From Rhizobium sp. NRK18 (GTDB taxonomy: Bacteria; Pseudomonadota; Alphaproteobacteria; Rhizobiales; Rhizobiaceae): a stretch of 64,000 bases of DNA. Below are positions 63,512 through 64,000 of this stretch, piece by piece. Both the position numbers and the translations under genes were made by a program. The stretch lies in the NCBI RefSeq assembly GCF_024385575.1, contig NZ_JANFMV010000004.1, positions 62,001 through 126,000 of the forward strand, in the 5' to 3' direction. Every line of letters starts with the position of its first letter. The stretch's first letter is position 1. Under the pieces are notes generated by a model. It was not told the origin of the DNA. It did no database searches and saw only the letters and a program-made list of their open reading frames with translations.

Positions 63512-64000
63512 TTAGTAGCGGAACAGGCGCGCGGCGATCAGGCGGGCGCTCAGCGTGATGATCTTGGTGATGATGTAGAACATCACACCGGCGATGGCGA
63601 AAAGCTCGAAGGTCCGGAAGGTCAGTGCGTTCAGGTCCTGTGTGACGCCGTAAAGGTCGGAATTCATGCCGACGGTGACGCCGAGCGAAGTCATCAGCAC
63701 CGCCCAGACCATCTGGTTGGTCATCGGCAGGAAGGAAATGCGCAGCATCTGCGGCAGGATAATGTAGCGGAAGGCCTGCAGCTGCGACATGCCAAGCGAC
63801 CGCCCGGCCCGTGTCTGTGTGTCCGGGATCGCTTTCAACGCGCCGCGGAAATTCTCAGCCAGATAACCGGCATTGTTGAAGGTGATGCCGATCAGCAGCG
63901 ACACGAATGGGCTGAAATGAATGCCGAAACTGGCAATGCCGAAATGCGCCATGTAAATCTGGAAAAGCGCCGGCGTGTTGCGGGCAATTTCGACCCAGCT
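63512..64000 (-). CDS. Polar amino acid ABC transporter permease (5' end beyond window)
   Basis: A HisQ/GlnP-type permease cut by the window edge. The frame stays open to base 64000, and the residues upstream of the internal Met at 63952 read VEIARNTPALFQIYMAHFG, a conserved stretch near the first loop, so the gene continues outside. The loop ENFRGALKAIPDTQTRAGRSLGMS is visible. It completes the permease pair of the importer. Confidence 0.9.
   Translation of the reverse strand, partial: SWVEIARNTPALFQIYMAHFGIASFGIHFSPFVSLLIGITFNNAGYLAENFRGALKAIPDTQTRAGRSLGMSQLQAFRYIILPQMLRISFLPMTNQMVWAVLMTSLGVTVGMNSDLYGVTQDLNALTFRTFELFAIAGVMFYIITKIITLSARLIAARLFRY

Overview
The window reads as a stretch of accessory replicon or chromid from an alphaproteobacterium of the Rhizobiaceae type (Rhizobium, Agrobacterium, Ensifer, Shinella and relatives). 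The reasons are a GC-rich, densely packed sequence and an unusually high number of ABC and TRAP uptake systems, each paired with its own catabolic enzymes and local regulator (RpiR, MocR, LacI, XRE). I saw no rRNA, tRNA, CRISPR array, insertion sequence or phage gene. The species assignment is inference.

Layout, left to right. (1) 21-2320: a sugar-type ABC solute receptor divergent from an RpiR regulator. (2) 2334-8386: a polyamine-type ABC operon (ATPase, two permeases, receptor) ending in a nitrilase-family amidase, with a divergent DmpA-type peptidase. (3) 8383-10788: an EamA exporter and a divergent MocR regulator around a palindrome. (4) 10811-17457: a seven-gene polyol/sugar catabolic operon (class I aldolase, Gfo/Idh/MocA dehydrogenase, lyxose-isomerase-like cupin, PfkB kinase, zinc dehydrogenase, SmoS-like SDR, LacI). 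Two near-identical LacI-type operators bracket its promoter. (5) 17932-21150: a betaine/amino-acid ABC system of ProXWV/ChoXWV type closed by strong hairpins. (6) 21240-30269: a TRAP transporter, a class 1B dihydroorotate dehydrogenase pair (PyrD/PyrK) and an N-carbamoyl amino acid hydrolase, with an XRE regulator. The same palindrome sits at the same distance upstream of the -35 box of both predicted promoters, which makes this look like a co-regulated orotate or pyrimidine-like catabolic regulon. (7) 30332-37936: a YejABEF/AgpABCD-type oligopeptide/oligosaccharide ABC operon with a two-domain HAD protein at its end. (8) 38051-52711: a plant-glycan locus with GH105, a sugar ABC importer, three consecutive Gfo/Idh/MocA dehydrogenases, GH28, GH38 and LacI. 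(9) 53285-61190: hydroxyproline catabolism (two proline-racemase-superfamily proteins, FAD dehydrogenase, DapA-type deaminase, aconitase X, pyrroline-2-carboxylate reductase, XRE-cupin regulator). (10) 61340-64000: a small GT51-like protein and a polar amino acid ABC importer whose last permease runs off the window.

Together these loci suggest a plant-associated scavenger. Pectin fragments, hydroxyproline (abundant in plant cell-wall extensins), polyols, betaines, polyamines and possibly pyrimidines are each taken up and degraded by a self-contained, locally regulated module. The least conventional parts are the PyrD/PyrK/hydrolase/TRAP regulon, the transporter-less polyol operon, and the glycan locus with three adjacent Gfo/Idh/MocA dehydrogenases.
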